Shown here piece by piece: positions 44,570-56,636 of a stretch of DNA of 64,000 nucleotides. Source of the stretch: Agarophyton chilense. Lineage: Eukaryota; Rhodophyta; Florideophyceae; Gracilariales; Gracilariaceae. Position numbers and translations under genes: made by a program. The notes under the pieces were generated by a model that did no database searches, was not told the DNA's origin, and saw only the letters and a list, made by a program, of their open reading frames with translations. Every line of letters begins with the position of its first letter. Position 1 is the first letter of the stretch. Location: positions 3,782,001 through 3,846,000 of the forward strand of contig JARGXX010000068.1 in assembly GCA_030374765.1 (NCBI GenBank), given 5' to 3'.

Positions 44570-47500
44570 ATGCGAATCGTCGTTAGAGATACGGTCGTTT
44601 CGGAAACAGCCCTTTCTTGAAACGCAAGGTTCTGTGTCGCACCGCTATTTGTACATCTCAGGCTTTCAAATTACAGCATTCGGCTGTTCATTGACTTGAT
44701 ACCCAGATTGTCAACTAGCAGTCAACATAGCACTACTTTTTCGCCATCTCGAGACACACTGCAGCTCTTCAGAAGTCCACCCTGGTTAATTACACATGGT
44801 TAGGTCAGCCATGGAAAAAGCTCTTTTTGTATGGTGATGGAACTAGAAATAACGATAACACATATTTCCTTCCAGAATCATGTGATGAAGGACGTCTCTA
44901 TCCCTGATTTTATCTCCATCTCTCATTTGTTTCTTGCATTAGGTATTTCTCTGCCATGTAGGCCTTGCTTTCGATGAAGCACCCATGTACTCGAAGATGA
45001 GTGCTCATTCTGTGAACAAGAGCAAGAAGGTCAATGCCAACGTAAAGAAACTGTACGCGTCACGAACTACGTTCTTAAAAGAAAATACTGATCAGTGTAG
45101 ATGGTAAAACAACAAGAGTGCGTTTTGCGAACCAATGAAAGTAAAAGAGGTCTGAATCTTGACAGAAACGGCTGATTATCCCCATGCGTGCATTGAAATT
45201 TGTTCGACATACACAGTGGGTTTTTTGTAGAGTTTGGCAATTATGGAAAAATGTGACAGCATAAACATTGGGCACTGCATTGCCGCGCATTTTTCAAAGA
45301 TATCGAAGAATTGCAAAATCGATCCGCCTAGTACCAAGGGTTTCGTTTCTCTTTCGAGACAGATATTGAATTTTGTTTTCTGACAGGGGCAAAGAAATAT
45401 GCGTACAGTGATTCCAATGATATGTTTTTTTCCTACTAAGAGGAATTCATGATTGTGATCACTGCTGTCAGAAGAATTTGGCTTTCTACCGACTTTTTGC
45501 AAAGAGAAGACTCACCCTTTTTACGGAAACAGTTTTCGTGAGGTTGTTGCGGTGGCTTTCAGCCTTACACCATTCTGGATCTTTCTCTTGGTTTTTACAG
45601 TTTGGAAACCCAACTTCTGTGTCTCGTAAAGATCGACGCAAAGAGGAGGCTCAGTTGGAAATTAATCCTAATTTGTGAAAATTGGAGACTTGTTCGATAT
45701 GAATTTTAAAAGCTCAAAGCCAGGATCAGAGTCCTGAGTTTGAAAGTCAAATAATGTGTGGCAAAATTGATACCGTTGGAATGAAAGAGTGATGTCAAAA
45801 ACACACAAGGGAGGTTTTGAAGAAGGAGCTACCACGGTAATTTTATAGCTGTATGGAGCCTTATTCTCATTGGATGTGAGATAGAGGTATATCGCTGTCA
45901 AAATTTGACTATTATAAGGGATCATGCCTGCTGTCCTGTGCGCGCGAAAAATTTCACTTAACCTAGTCTTTTCAGAGAGGTGTGTATGAAGTGCGTCGTA
46001 AACATTTTGGATGCTATGCTGCCTGCAGTCGAGACAGAGCGGTGTCCACTTAGCTTTAATATTCGTGTAGGCGAAAGAAATATGTCATAAGACCCATAGT
46101 TTCGGCAAGATTGCTTCCAGAGTGTTGGTGCAGTAGGTTATAATCGATAATATTGAACAGGTACAGATACTTTAGTACTTCTAGTTAGTTAAACATGCAT
46201 TGCTGATAGCGAAAGCCCCCTTTTCAGACAGTGCCGTTGTCAGCAAGTGTTGGGACAGTACAAATTCAGGAAGAGTGTGGTCGAATTTGGATACAAGGAA
46301 CCTCAAGTTCAGTCCAAAAAAGAAAGATGACACGCACAGTTGTAAAAGAAGACTTCGTAGTCACTATTGTGTAAATTGATCGAGCTTTCGAACGTGGATC
46401 GCGAAGAAGTTTGCAGTGTGCTGGAAGTGAATGAGGTAATGCTGGCACATTGGTGATTGTTTCTCGCATGTCGAGACCGCCCGTTAGTTGGTGTGTTGCA
46501 GAGAATGGAAAGGGGTCTGTTTGTGAGCTGACTGTGAGTGGTGTTCGGAAGGAACTGCGCTGAATCCAGACACGTACCGTATCGAAGAAGGTAGGTGAGA
46601 GCGAGACAAGGGGACGCGGGATTCAGCGCCGTGTGGGCTCACTGTGTCAAACACGGCGGCAAATTTAGGCATAACAGTAATTGAAGGGGAGCTGACTATT
46701 GTCAGCAAGCTCTGACAGATGTGGAGTATATAATATCCGGAGATTATAAGCAAGGAAGGTAATTTAGCCGAACCAAGCGCAGGGCATTAATTATATATGT
46801 TTGTTAACTACTTGAAAGCAGTAGTAATTAGCAGCGTGTTGTCTTTTGTATCTATTCAACAGGAGCGTGCTTCCATTCGCGGCGAGTCGCACTCTTCCAC
46901 TCAGTACGAAAACTGCCGGCCGCCCGTGCAATAAGATGGGGTTGAAAAGTACTATAAGTGTAATGCCGCGCGCTCTCGTCGGTGCGGCCTTGATGTCAGG
47001 CTGTGCCAGTGACGCTCGCGTCTGTTCCTGTCTCGTTAGATTTTGGTTTGACATGTCGTCTTGCAGCTCCTGACAAGAACTGTTTTCCTCCAAGTAACGA
47101 CATTCTCTGGTTGGAAATGCTTAATGCCTCCGAAAACAACATGACACATGTCCAAAGAGAAGATGCTCTTGTGATTCACTCGGAAACTCATTGTAGCGGC
47201 GCTTTGTAATTTTCATGCATGCAGGCGTAATACGAGTGTTACGGCTACCTGGTTTTGTAGTGTCTCCCTTTCAATAACAGCTTGTTTTAAAAAGTTTTTG
47301 AGTCTTTAGAGCCAGAGAGTTGCTCTGCGCAAGGGTGCCTAAGACGTGATGCCGGAAATAAAACACTCTAGAAACGGGGGAAGGGGTCGTGTCCGAGGGC
47401 CGTGGACCTCGTTAAAAGATTAAGGAGTTCTGCCTCGGAGAGTGTGAGACTGCTACCTTTCGTACAACACATCACACCTTCAGCGTTATTGACTTCTACA

Positions 47501-48087
47501 AAGACCCATCACGCAGACAAAGAAACCCAATCAATTCCACTCAAACGAAACGCCGCCATCAGCGAATAGCAATCGACGAGGCTTGAAAATTACAGCATAC
47601 ACGTATGATCCCATATTAGAAGACGCCATCTTGATTGGCGCAGCCCTCGCTACACGTATCATGCCCACCAGACAGTTACACAGCTGTCACAGCGCGTCTG
47701 GCCGTCACACACCTCACACGCACAACAGTATGAGCCGCTCAACATGATTTGGTAGTATCTCCGACGTCACCGCCTTTCTTTTGATTGCTTTCGACATCGA
47801 AGAGCTGCTTCAACAAACCTCTTGAGCACGTAGTGTACCTATCGTGCCTTAGACCCCTTGTCCCAGGTAGGTGCCCTGCTGCCTGAATCTCTCTGCATCG
47901 CAAATGTTATATCTCGCCCTCTGCTCAAATCGTCCTAGTAGCTACAAGGTAGTGGTTGGAGTTCATTTCATAGCATTTTATGTTTTTTTGTTTTTCCTGG
48001 CGGTTTTTGGAAACTCGATTCTGTCACAAATATCTCTATCTTCTAGCTAGTCGTGCAATATATTATAAATATCCGTCTTTTCCTTGC
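44570..48087. other. 3.5 kb without a confident gene
   Basis: Minus-strand frames at 45668-45925 (85 codons) and 45176-45502 (108 codons) read like protein pieces in series, and could be exons or remnants of one unidentified gene. The longest frames elsewhere (46791-47093, 46484-46753) overlap on both strands and look random. Confidence 0.35.
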
Positions 48088-48804
48088 TCATTTTCTATGT
48101 TTCACTGGGAACAACGTCAGAATCTGTGTACCCCATGCGTTATTCACGAGCTCCACAAATGCAATGTACATTGCAATAATTGAGGCTGCAATTGCAGCGA
48201 TGGCGGACCCTTTCTCAGCCCACTTGTGACCGAAAGCCGCGGGCACATCAAATCCGAACGCGAAAATCACAAAGAATAGGGCGGTTGTCAACGTTCGATT
48301 CATTCGAAACGTGGGTACTATCAACATCACAGTTGCCACAGTGAGGATAGTGTAATACACAGCAGCATCGTGCGAATTAGAGGCGCCAAAATTTGAAGAA
48401 TTTTGTGCTTTCTCCAAGATGTAAATGGCCTGACCTGACCAATGTAACCCGAACAAGGCAAATGTGGAGGCTCCATGAAGATTGTTGCATGCGTACTCCA
48501 ATATGGCGGCGATTACCTGAGCAAGTCCACCGAGGAAGAAGGCCACGACAAATATGAGCTGACTGGGGCCATCGCTCACACCAGTTCGTTCTTCCAGCTT
48601 TGGAATTGCAGCCAGGATGGAAACGGCAGCGAAACCCAACAGGCCCAGCGGGGCTGGGTTGGCGATGGGTCGAAATGATTTCGTGGTCACCGGCAGCGGC
48701 AACAGTGCGTTTTCCAAGGAATCAAGACGTTTCGTGATTGTGGGAAGAAGCTTTTCGTACGACGTACGCGAGGGAGTTGAAGGTGGCGTCGTGGACATGG
48801 TCAA
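48088..48804 (-). CDS. GPR1/FUN34/YaaH-family membrane transporter (acetate/succinate type)
   Basis: 238 residues, six predicted membrane helices. The family signature is visible at about residues 50-59, NPAPLGLLGF. The helix FVVAFFLGGLAQVIAAILEY with the preceding polar segment, and LHGASTFALFGLHWSGQAI, are the usual next blocks. Members import acetate or related acids with protons, or act as ammonium-export or sensing proteins in fungi. The Met six bases downstream (48798) is equally possible. The N-terminal 45 residues are Ser/Thr-rich and cytosolic. A TATA box lies about 150 bases upstream. Confidence 0.92.
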   Translation of the reverse strand: MTMSTTPPSTPSRTSYEKLLPTITKRLDSLENALLPLPVTTKSFRPIANPAPLGLLGFAAVSILAAIPKLEERTGVSDGPSQLIFVVAFFLGGLAQVIAAILEYACNNLHGASTFALFGLHWSGQAIYILEKAQNSSNFGASNSHDAAVYYTILTVATVMLIVPTFRMNRTLTTALFFVIFAFGFDVPAAFGHKWAEKGSAIAAIAASIIAMYIAFVELVNNAWGTQILTLFPVKHRK

Positions 48805-48951
48805 TATCGAGGTTGGGGAAGGGTTCAGAAAGGTGTTTGGAAGAGAATGTAGAGGCAGATCAAAGAAACTCGAGACTCAACAACTGTGGACGATGGATGG
48901 AATTAGAATGGAAGAGGAAGGGAGACAGGTTTGAAGAGATGTGGTATCGGT

Positions 48952-48959
48952 CTTTTATA
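48952..48959 (-). promoter_or_regulatory. TATA box for the GPR1/FUN34/YaaH gene
   Basis: The minus strand reads GGTATAAAAGACC, about 150 bases before the start codon. Confidence 0.6.
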
Positions 48960-49112
48960 CCGTTGGCGAGCGTCACACGAGCAAGCCGTAGGCGTGAGGG
49001 GAGGGAAGGTGGGGGGAGGGGGGGGGGAGACCCTTCCACACTGCGAGTGTCTGCATCGTGCATCGAGTACAAGATGGCTAAGGTGGGCTCGCGGTGTCAA
49101 GTACTCATGTAG

Positions 49113-50799
49113 ACCTTTCGCGAGAATATGAGAGCAGATGACATCTGAAGAAATCGAAGCGAGTCATTCGTACGGAACGCCGCAAGCTTGGAGATCAAAA
49201 CGCGAGGGCGAGCATTTCGAAGCAGTATGCCGAAGGCGTTTTCGGGCGGAACACCGCAGGCTTCACGGCGTTTGCCACGAGCTCCAACGTGTGACTGCGG
49301 CCGTGCAACTCGAGGACAAGCATAGTGTGACGTGGGGCATGCGTCGGCCACGTGCCGGATGACAAACTGTGATTGCGGCGCATTCTTGTTGCCGCTTGCG
49401 GTTGGGTTTCTTCGATGACGTGTTCGCCGACATGTCTGGCGCGTGTCTGTGGAAAAACCTTCGTAAGGTTACAGGGATCACGCACGTTGCTCCTGTCACA
49501 ATAATGTGCTCCTCCAGGAACACAACAAGTGGGCGTCCACCTGTGAAGCGTGTGGCCATTCTTTTACCAAGCTCCGACGGCGCCAATGCCGCCAACGCCG
49601 GAAATAGGACTGAGAAAAGAATTGGCGCGGTAGCAGCGATGCGTTGGTGTCCACGTGTCAAAACAGCCACGCTTGAGTTCTCTGCAATATGTTGTGTCTG
49701 TTGACGAGTAGTAAATTAGTGAATGATGATGGCATCGCGCTGTGATCATGGCCTCGGCAAGAAAACCGCAAGCTAATCGCGCGGAGACCGAGACCCGCCG
49801 AAAAACATTGAAAGTAATTCATGCAAAACCGTGATTGCGCAATGGTGGGCGAATACAAGTACGCGCTTGTCATACCATGAACCATCGAAGCGGATCTTGC
49901 TGTTTGATTTACAGCTCTTACTCAGAAGCTTCCGCACGAATTCCGAGGAGCAGGCATAGATATTCTTTGGACCATGCCAGCCAAGGATTACACGTGCTCT
50001 ATAGCGTCCTTGTGTAGTCGCTTACAGACGGGCGCCCCACAGCATGGACCACGTGTGATTGCTGTTGTCTTAGCTGTGCTACACAAACAAGCAACGCCTT
50101 CGTTTTTAACTGTTTTTCTGACGGCCATGCTGTACATATCTACAGTTCCATGCCTCATTGACCCCACAGTTGGCCCATGCAAAAGCTGTAGCTATGCAAT
50201 CCGCCTTCTGCCCCTACGCTCTCCGGCGCTGTGTGATGAAGAACGTTCGCGTGATGCTTTTCAGCTCAAACGTACATTGTCTTCTGTCAGTCCCAATGAG
50301 AGCCCATTCTCATCGCTCTCGCGCAATGTCTCCGCCGGTTGCGCAACTCGATGTGAAAACACATACTCGTGGTTGATTCCTGTCGAGAATGAAATTATCT
50401 TCGTTCACTGCCTCTAACTGTTAACATGTGCAACAATCACAAGTGTGGCCCATCGTGCATGACTAGTCCCTAAATAACTTCAACGTCAAACCGCACTACA
50501 ATGCTTTTTTCGAGCTATCTCAAATAGAGCGTCCTCGACTTTGTTGTGTACGGCCAAACTATTTCGTGACTAGCCCGTTCTAGTCCCATGTGAGCCCATG
50601 ATGAAACCTTTTCGAGCCGTGCTTCCATCTCCCTCAATATCATCACAAACCATATAAAACGGAGATGGTTCTCCTCGCTCATCAATTTTTTTTTCATTCC
50701 CACCATCCCCCCCTCCCCTCCCCCTTGAAATCCTTCTTCCGTGGAGAAGTTGGAGTGAGCCTAGGTGCATAAGACACGGGTATCATTATAAACACAACA
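49113..50799. other. Divergent intergenic region between two transporter genes
   Basis: About 1.7 kb. Weak frames: 49263-49670 (-, 135 codons, with a hydrophobic N-terminus) and 49974-50417 (+, 147 codons). Neither has a recognised motif. A C- and T-rich stretch (about 50695-50730) lies just upstream of the ammonium transporter. Confidence 0.4.
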
Positions 50800-52206
50800 A
50801 TGCAGGTTTCCGATTACTTCGAAGGCTCCAATCTCAACGCCACCAAGGTGGCAGGTGACCTCGTGTCACTGTTTCAAACGACTGTCGACCATGACTCGGC
50901 TCTCAACAACATGTTTGTTCTTTTCTCTGGATACCTTGTTTTTCTGATGCAGTGTGGTTTCGCTATGCTCACAGCTGGTTCCATTCGTTCTAAGAATGTC
51001 AAGAACGTCCTCATCAAGAACATTCTCGATGCATGTGTCGGTGCTCTCGCCTATTATCTCTTCGGTTGGGCTTTCGCCTACGGTCCGGGTGGAAGCGCCC
51101 AGGGATTCATTGGTGCCGGTCAGTTTGCTTTGTCCAGCTACGATGGAGCCGCTTTCGAAGACTTCACAGGATGGTTCTTCCAATGGGCTTTTGCCGCCAC
51201 GGCCGCAACCATTGTGTCTGGTTCCGTGGCTGAGCGTACCTCTTTCTACGCTTATATTGGCTATGCCTTCTTCCTTACGGCTTTTGTGTACCCGGTCGTG
51301 TCTCACTGGGTGTGGGGAGGTGGTTTCCTCTCCTCATTTCTGGGCAATGGTATGATTGATTTCGCCGGTTGCTCCGTCGTTCATATGGTCGGTGGTTTCG
51401 CTGGTCTCTTTGGAGCCATCATCGTTGGTCCGCGTATTGGTCGCTTCGACTCCTCTGGCAAGCCGGTACCACTTCCGGGTCACTCCGCCACTCTTGCTAC
51501 CCTCGGTACTTTCCTTCTCTGGTTTGGATGGTATGGTTTCAACCCCGGATCAGCCCTCGGTATCACTGGCGGTCTTTTCGCCACTGTGCAGCGTTGTGCT
51601 GTCACCACAACTATTGCTGGTGCCACCGGTGGTGTTGTGACTCTAATTATCAAGAAGGTCACAGAGCACAACTTTGATCTTATCTCTGTTCTGAACGGTA
51701 TCCTTGCCGGTCTTGTTGCCATCACTGCTTCTTGTGCCTTTGTTGACGTGTGGGCTGCTGTCATCATCGGCGCTATTGGTGCTGGTGTGTACATTACCGC
51801 CGCCACGGTTCTGATAATGCTAAAGATTGATGATCCCCTTGAGGCCTTCCCGATTCATGGAGCTACTGGTTTCTGGGGATGCATTGCTGCTGGTTTCTTC
51901 AACCGCAAGGCTGCTCAAGAGGTGGCTGGTTTCGATAACGGCTCGGCAGGTGTGATCGACGGCTACGGCAAGCTTTTGCTCGCTAACTTCGTCGGTTGCT
52001 TGATCATAATCGCCTGGGTAGCTGTTCTCCTCATTCCGTTCTTCCTCGTCCTTAACCTGCTCGGTCTTTTCCGTATCCCGGAATATGTTGAGACCGAGGG
52101 AAACGATCTCTCCAAGCACGGTGGTCCGGCGTACCCGGAACTTGCTATTCCGGAGGCTGAGAAGGAGGCGTTGAAGGAAATCCAGGAGGCCGCTGAAGAG
52201 GTGTAA
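50800..52206 (+). CDS. AMT: Ammonium transporter, Amt family
   Basis: 468 residues, intact, with 11 membrane helices expected. The protein takes up ammonium across the plasma membrane. Family blocks in order: AFAYGPGG; GWFFQWAFAATAATIVSGSV with AERTSFYAYI; SVVHMVGGFAGL with the pore His; LLWFGWYGFNPGS; and HGATGFWG with the second pore His. The C-terminal tail (LLGLFRIPEYVETEGND...) is cytosolic and acidic. Synonymous codons are strongly biased to C/T-ending forms such as GGT, GTC and CTC, more than in neighbouring genes, which suggests high expression. The start at 50800 has no nearer alternative. Confidence 0.96.
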   Translation: MQVSDYFEGSNLNATKVAGDLVSLFQTTVDHDSALNNMFVLFSGYLVFLMQCGFAMLTAGSIRSKNVKNVLIKNILDACVGALAYYLFGWAFAYGPGGSAQGFIGAGQFALSSYDGAAFEDFTGWFFQWAFAATAATIVSGSVAERTSFYAYIGYAFFLTAFVYPVVSHWVWGGGFLSSFLGNGMIDFAGCSVVHMVGGFAGLFGAIIVGPRIGRFDSSGKPVPLPGHSATLATLGTFLLWFGWYGFNPGSALGITGGLFATVQRCAVTTTIAGATGGVVTLIIKKVTEHNFDLISVLNGILAGLVAITASCAFVDVWAAVIIGAIGAGVYITAATVLIMLKIDDPLEAFPIHGATGFWGCIAAGFFNRKAAQEVAGFDNGSAGVIDGYGKLLLANFVGCLIIIAWVAVLLIPFFLVLNLLGLFRIPEYVETEGNDLSKHGGPAYPELAIPEAEKEALKEIQEAAEEV

Positions 52207-52491
52207 TCAGCCTGCTACTGCAACTTCCTATGCAAATTGTCCATCTTAGACTAACCCCCCATGATATACACTAAAGAGGGCTCATTCATTTTTCGATTCA
52301 ATATTATAGCATGACGGCATCCTCAAGTTTTCTAATTCGCGAAGAATGATACATTTTTAACTTCTTTTTCGACTGTATCCAATGCAACCCTTGGGGTTTC
52401 GTTCCTCCTCCTACAATTAAGTCGTACATATTGTTAACAAATATAAAACATTAATCTGGAGCTCCTCGATATTTCACGGTGTTTTTGTGAG

Positions 52492-52529
52492 AACCACTAG
52501 GCTATAAAAGTGTCCGGCCAGACACCAGG
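52492..52529 (+). repeat. 38-base direct repeat, copy 1, containing TATAAAA
   Basis: Reads AACCACTAGGCTATAAAAG then TGTCCGGCCAGACACCAGG. The second copy at 52862-52899 differs by one base (G to A). The TATAAAA and the end-to-end identity suggest the ends of a short non-autonomous element of about 400 bases, or a duplicated promoter piece. Confidence 0.8.
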
Positions 52530-52861
52530 GGAACGTGGACAGCTGTATTAGTAGTGAGCTCCCACGAGCGGTGGGCGGAACCGAGTTTGAAATGCGAAGA
52601 GCGGTAGTGAGCTCCCACAGTCTCCGGTCAAACTCGGTGGAGCCGAACGCGGAGAGTATGTTACGTGTTTACGTTTCGACGATGTGTAGATGTGTACATG
52701 TGTTGATGTGTACATGTGTGGATGTGTGGACGTGTCGACGTGTGATATTCAGGTGATCGGTGTGACTCTGAAAGATGGAGATAGCGGAAGGTAGCGGGTG
52801 CGACTGGTGAGATTGGAACTCGGTACCACAGCGGCTACGATGAGGGCCCATAACCTGTGAC

Positions 52862-52899
52862 AACCACTAGGCTATAAAAGTGTCCAGCCAGACACCAGG
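52862..52899 (+). repeat. 38-base direct repeat, copy 2
   Basis: One-base variant of 52492-52529, 370 bases downstream. It is followed by CCTTCCGGCCTTCCGGCC. Confidence 0.8.
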
Positions 52900-53218
52900 A
52901 CCTTCCGGCCTTCCGGCCGACTAGCTTCACCGTGGTAATCTCTAAGCGGTCAGCTTCCGCCGATACCGGTTCTCCAAGGTTTTGTGGACCATGGTTACTG
53001 CTGGCAGTCTGTTCCTTTGTCTTTGCTTGATTGTGGTGAATACTACATCTTTATAGGGCATATTACAGTGTAATCTTACCAGATACAATACATTAATCAC
53101 AATAAGTTCCAGTACGTTCATTCCTCAGAGATATTCAGGAAATTTTCAGCGTTTTTTTTGAATAGGTCGCTTCATATACCAATAAAACTGCCATAAATAT
53201 CTGTCCCTGTATAAAGAT

Positions 53219-56200
53219 ATTCTCTCGACACTATTTGTTGTCGTCGCTTCTCCCACAAACCTGATCCGGCTTTTCTTGCGGCTCGCTCCGTGTTTGGTTG
53301 CCTTGTTCATTTTACCGTATTACGGTTTACCTGATCTCCGTATTTGCTTTCATTTCTCTGGAGTTTCATTATTCCCTTCCGATCTCGATCTCTTTCTTTT
53401 ATTCCCATTTGCAGGTATAACCAGTCACCGTCTCCAGTCTTACACCCAGCTTGCCCTCGCACTTTCAAACAGGGAGATGGCACTGCTGCTAATTTCACCT
53501 CCTCAGGGAGTGGGACTCGGACATCCAGTAAGTCTTCGATCTCGTCCTTTTCGGTCTAAATTTTTGTCTCCCAACTTAGAAAGGGACTGAGCTCAAGCTT
53601 CTCGGAAGAAGGATTGGATTTAAGGCACTTAGATTTTCTTTTTTGGAAGGTTTCTTACACTCCTTTATTTCGTAGTTCGGACTTTCACTGGTAAGTACTC
53701 GAGTTTCGCAGTACCATTTGGCAAAATGTCATATGTGGACCTCCATGGAGTCTCTTGAGGCTCTTTCTGATAAACCAGGCGGTGCAAGCCCATTGGCTCC
53801 TTTTCTTTCCATCTGTGAATGTCAGAGGTAGGAACCAGGAAGGAAGATCCGAAGAATCAAGATTGCACGCTTGACGGAGTCTGTATCAAAACAGGTTGTT
53901 GTTTCGGCCGCCGTACAACCAGTGTTGAAAACCCTGTTTGCAGCTTCTCAGGAGACCTTAAACTCTGTAGAGTACAATATTCTAGACGCCCGCGTAAATG
54001 TCGCCCAAATGACTCACGTTTCCCTTTTGAACCATGTCACAATCCTAAGGCGTGAAGTGCAAAACGCAGAGATTGGATATACCTCGCGAGACATTCAACT
54101 AATGAGGCAGAAAAAAACTCGTTTTTGTAACATTTTAGTGCCCTAAGGGCTTTCGTAGATGCCTATTAATAATAAGTGGAAGATATCCGAGTCATGACGG
54201 ATAAAATTTACGCGGGTTCGAACCCGTTCAAAGCTTGTATTCGTATAAATGTAAAAACAGGGTTCCCTGCAGAGAAGGACTCCAAATCGGTTGACTTTGT
54301 TCATATATCCAAAAATTGGCCCTATCAAAAACCCAGAAAGAAGTCTTTTCAATTTAAGAATTGTTATGGCTCTGAGTCCTACAGTATGGATACTTCTTAT
54401 TCATCTTCATTGAAAGTATCGGAGGAAAAGAACCTTCGGCACGGTTCTTGTTCCTCACAGTCCAAAACTACTCTAACCTCTTACAGCGCCATTCGAACCG
54501 TTATCAAAGGTGGAAAGCATCCTTGACTTAAAACTTTTGAGCATAGGACTTCATCGTATCGGAAGTAACGGTCCTACCGTTTTATGTGATGGGGAAAGCC
54601 GCCGAAAACGGCACCTCTAAAAGTATTAGAAATGTCAGGAAGTATTTCCGAGCATTCGAAATTATAATTTATAGGAGAGAGTTTAACCGTGAAGATCCGA
54701 TTTTGGGATTCTGGTACTCTGTTTCCTTTCTAGGTACGTTCACGAACCTGATCTTATCGCTATGAGTGAGAGAAAGACGTACCCGACCCTCAGGTACTAC
54801 CTCAAATGCATGGCTGAAGATCAGCTCAACTCCTTCCGCGGATCCTCAAGAGTCTAGTATGGTTGAGTAATAGGCTTTTACGAAGGGGTTATACAACTGC
54901 TTAAGTCTTATGAAACTGGCCACGCCGTGCATCAAGCCATACTAGTACTGAAGGGAAAAAAAACGGGCAGAAAAGCGGAAATTGCTTTATTAACTCGTTT
55001 AAATAAGACCTTTCACCGATGCGATATTCTTCTTCCCTTGAAAGAGAGATATACAGTGTTTGCTAACAGATCGGATCACGCGATACGGGCAAAAAAAGCC
55101 GGCAATAGGGAGAGAAACAGGAAGACTACCTACCTAAACCTGTTTAAATATGCTCAAGCTGAAGGCGGCACACTCAGAGCACAACATATCGCGAAGCCGA
55201 AGGCATGTAAACTGTTCCTTTCAGAAGAATCCCACTCGACACGGACTCTTTCGTGTGGTAAAAATAATAATTGTGATCAGGACCATATCCACCTTTTCGA
55301 CGCACTCTGAACTAAATAGTTACATCAGACCTATCTTCAACGTCAGTTCCGTCGCGGAAAAATGACTCAGTATTTACGCTATTCCAAACCTGATACCAGT
55401 TGCTCAATTCCATACACGAGTCGTGGAACACGGATGAACCGCCCTGGATGAAGAGAAACCCCCACACCAAGTCAGGCGGGTATATGCCCCGTCGATACCC
55501 CGATCTTGGAAATCTGCTTCAAAGGTTTTTGCCATGATTATTTCAACGCATTAAACTGTTCTCGAGAAAGAAAAGTCGTCCTTAGTGATTCAAAACGAGT
55601 TGCCGTCCGCGTGAGATCAAATACGGGTTACTATATCCGCATATGCAGAAATAAAGTAGATGAAGGCCAATTATTGTGGAGATGGACGCAATCATTCGCA
55701 GCAGCATACAAGCTCTCTCCATTAGAACTAAAAGTAGACAAACACGGGGATCCTCAGATCATTTCAGACAGGAATCTCCCATGTTGGGAGGCACATGCGC
55801 CAGGAGAATAATCATTGGCATCTCTTCTGTTGAGGGGGCGTCTTCTTCACCGAATTAAAGAACTCCAGAGTGGGCTAAGCAGCTGTCCCTGGCTATCACT
55901 GCCGTTGTTGGGAAAATGGTGTTACAGACGTGGATTGGGGACACGTAAATATTATACATCGGCCACAGGTATGTACCTGGATTCGCAATACAGAAATGAA
56001 GGGACAGTAAGTACTGTTTCACAACCTTCGTGTTTCGGATCCAATAGTGGTCATGGCCAAGAGAAATGAGAAGATCTACGCCAACTCCGGCTTGTCCAAC
56101 CAGTTCATTGTATGCCAGTCATCTGTCTTTGATGCAAGAGCAGCTGCAAACATGATACATAAAAGATTGACACCCCTTAAAATTCGGGAAAGCATTCTAT

Positions 56201-56330
56201 TTAGGCCTTTATTTGGTATCTCTGATACGAACAATAAATCGATACGGACTGGTTGATGCATGACTCTCCTTTCGATACCAGGAACCTGTTTGTTACAACT
56301 GTACTTTGTTGTCTATGATGCTCTTCCTGT
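53219..56330 (+). mobile_element. Decayed relative of the 58126 element (gag and protease remnants)
   Basis: Around 53560 the sequence GTCTCCCAACTTAGAA matches GTCTCCCGACTTAGAA just after the LTR at 58974, so 53219-53560 is probably its LTR remainder. At 54600-55230 broken frames parallel the gag at 59446-61209: FNREDPILGFW against FTGDDPILVLD, RLNKTFHRCDILLP against RLNKAFHRCGNVYP, and YLNLFKYAQAEGGTLRAQH against YLELVQFARAEGDALRARN. At 56047 VMAKRNEKIYANSGLSNQFI parallels the protease start VMAKRNYKVYADLGLHTQFI; the D-T-G loop is lost (SSVFDARAAANMI). Confidence 0.82.
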
Positions 56331-56636
56331 ACCAGTAATACTTGAAACAGAGTCAAAAAAAACGAATTTCCGAGAGGCCGTACGAGCCGCCACGCGGATG
56401 CCTGTCTCAAACTACTAAAGCACAGTTTTTTGTGTCGCTGCGGGAGGACGGCGACACGTGTGTAACATTTGACAAATAGCGTGTAGTTGCACTCGCGAGG
56501 GAGACCAGCAGTGCTACGAACGACACATGTGTGAAAGGCAACCAATGGCGTGCCGTGGGAATTATACGCCTAGAACCGGGGTTCTTCACTCCACTCCGGG
56601 AAAAGTCCAGAGAGCAGGGTTTCTCACACCTCGCGA
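56331..56636. other. Boundary region between decayed element and Helitron remnant
   Basis: No coding frame recognised. Confidence 0.4.

Larger units (their letters stand above)
52207..53218. other. Intergenic region downstream of the ammonium transporter
   Basis: Contains the 38-base direct repeats at 52492 and 52862, and a GT-rich stretch (about 52675-52745) of ATGTGTACATGTGTGGATGTG type. Between the direct repeats AGTGAGCTCCCAC also occurs twice. No gene is seen. Confidence 0.5.
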
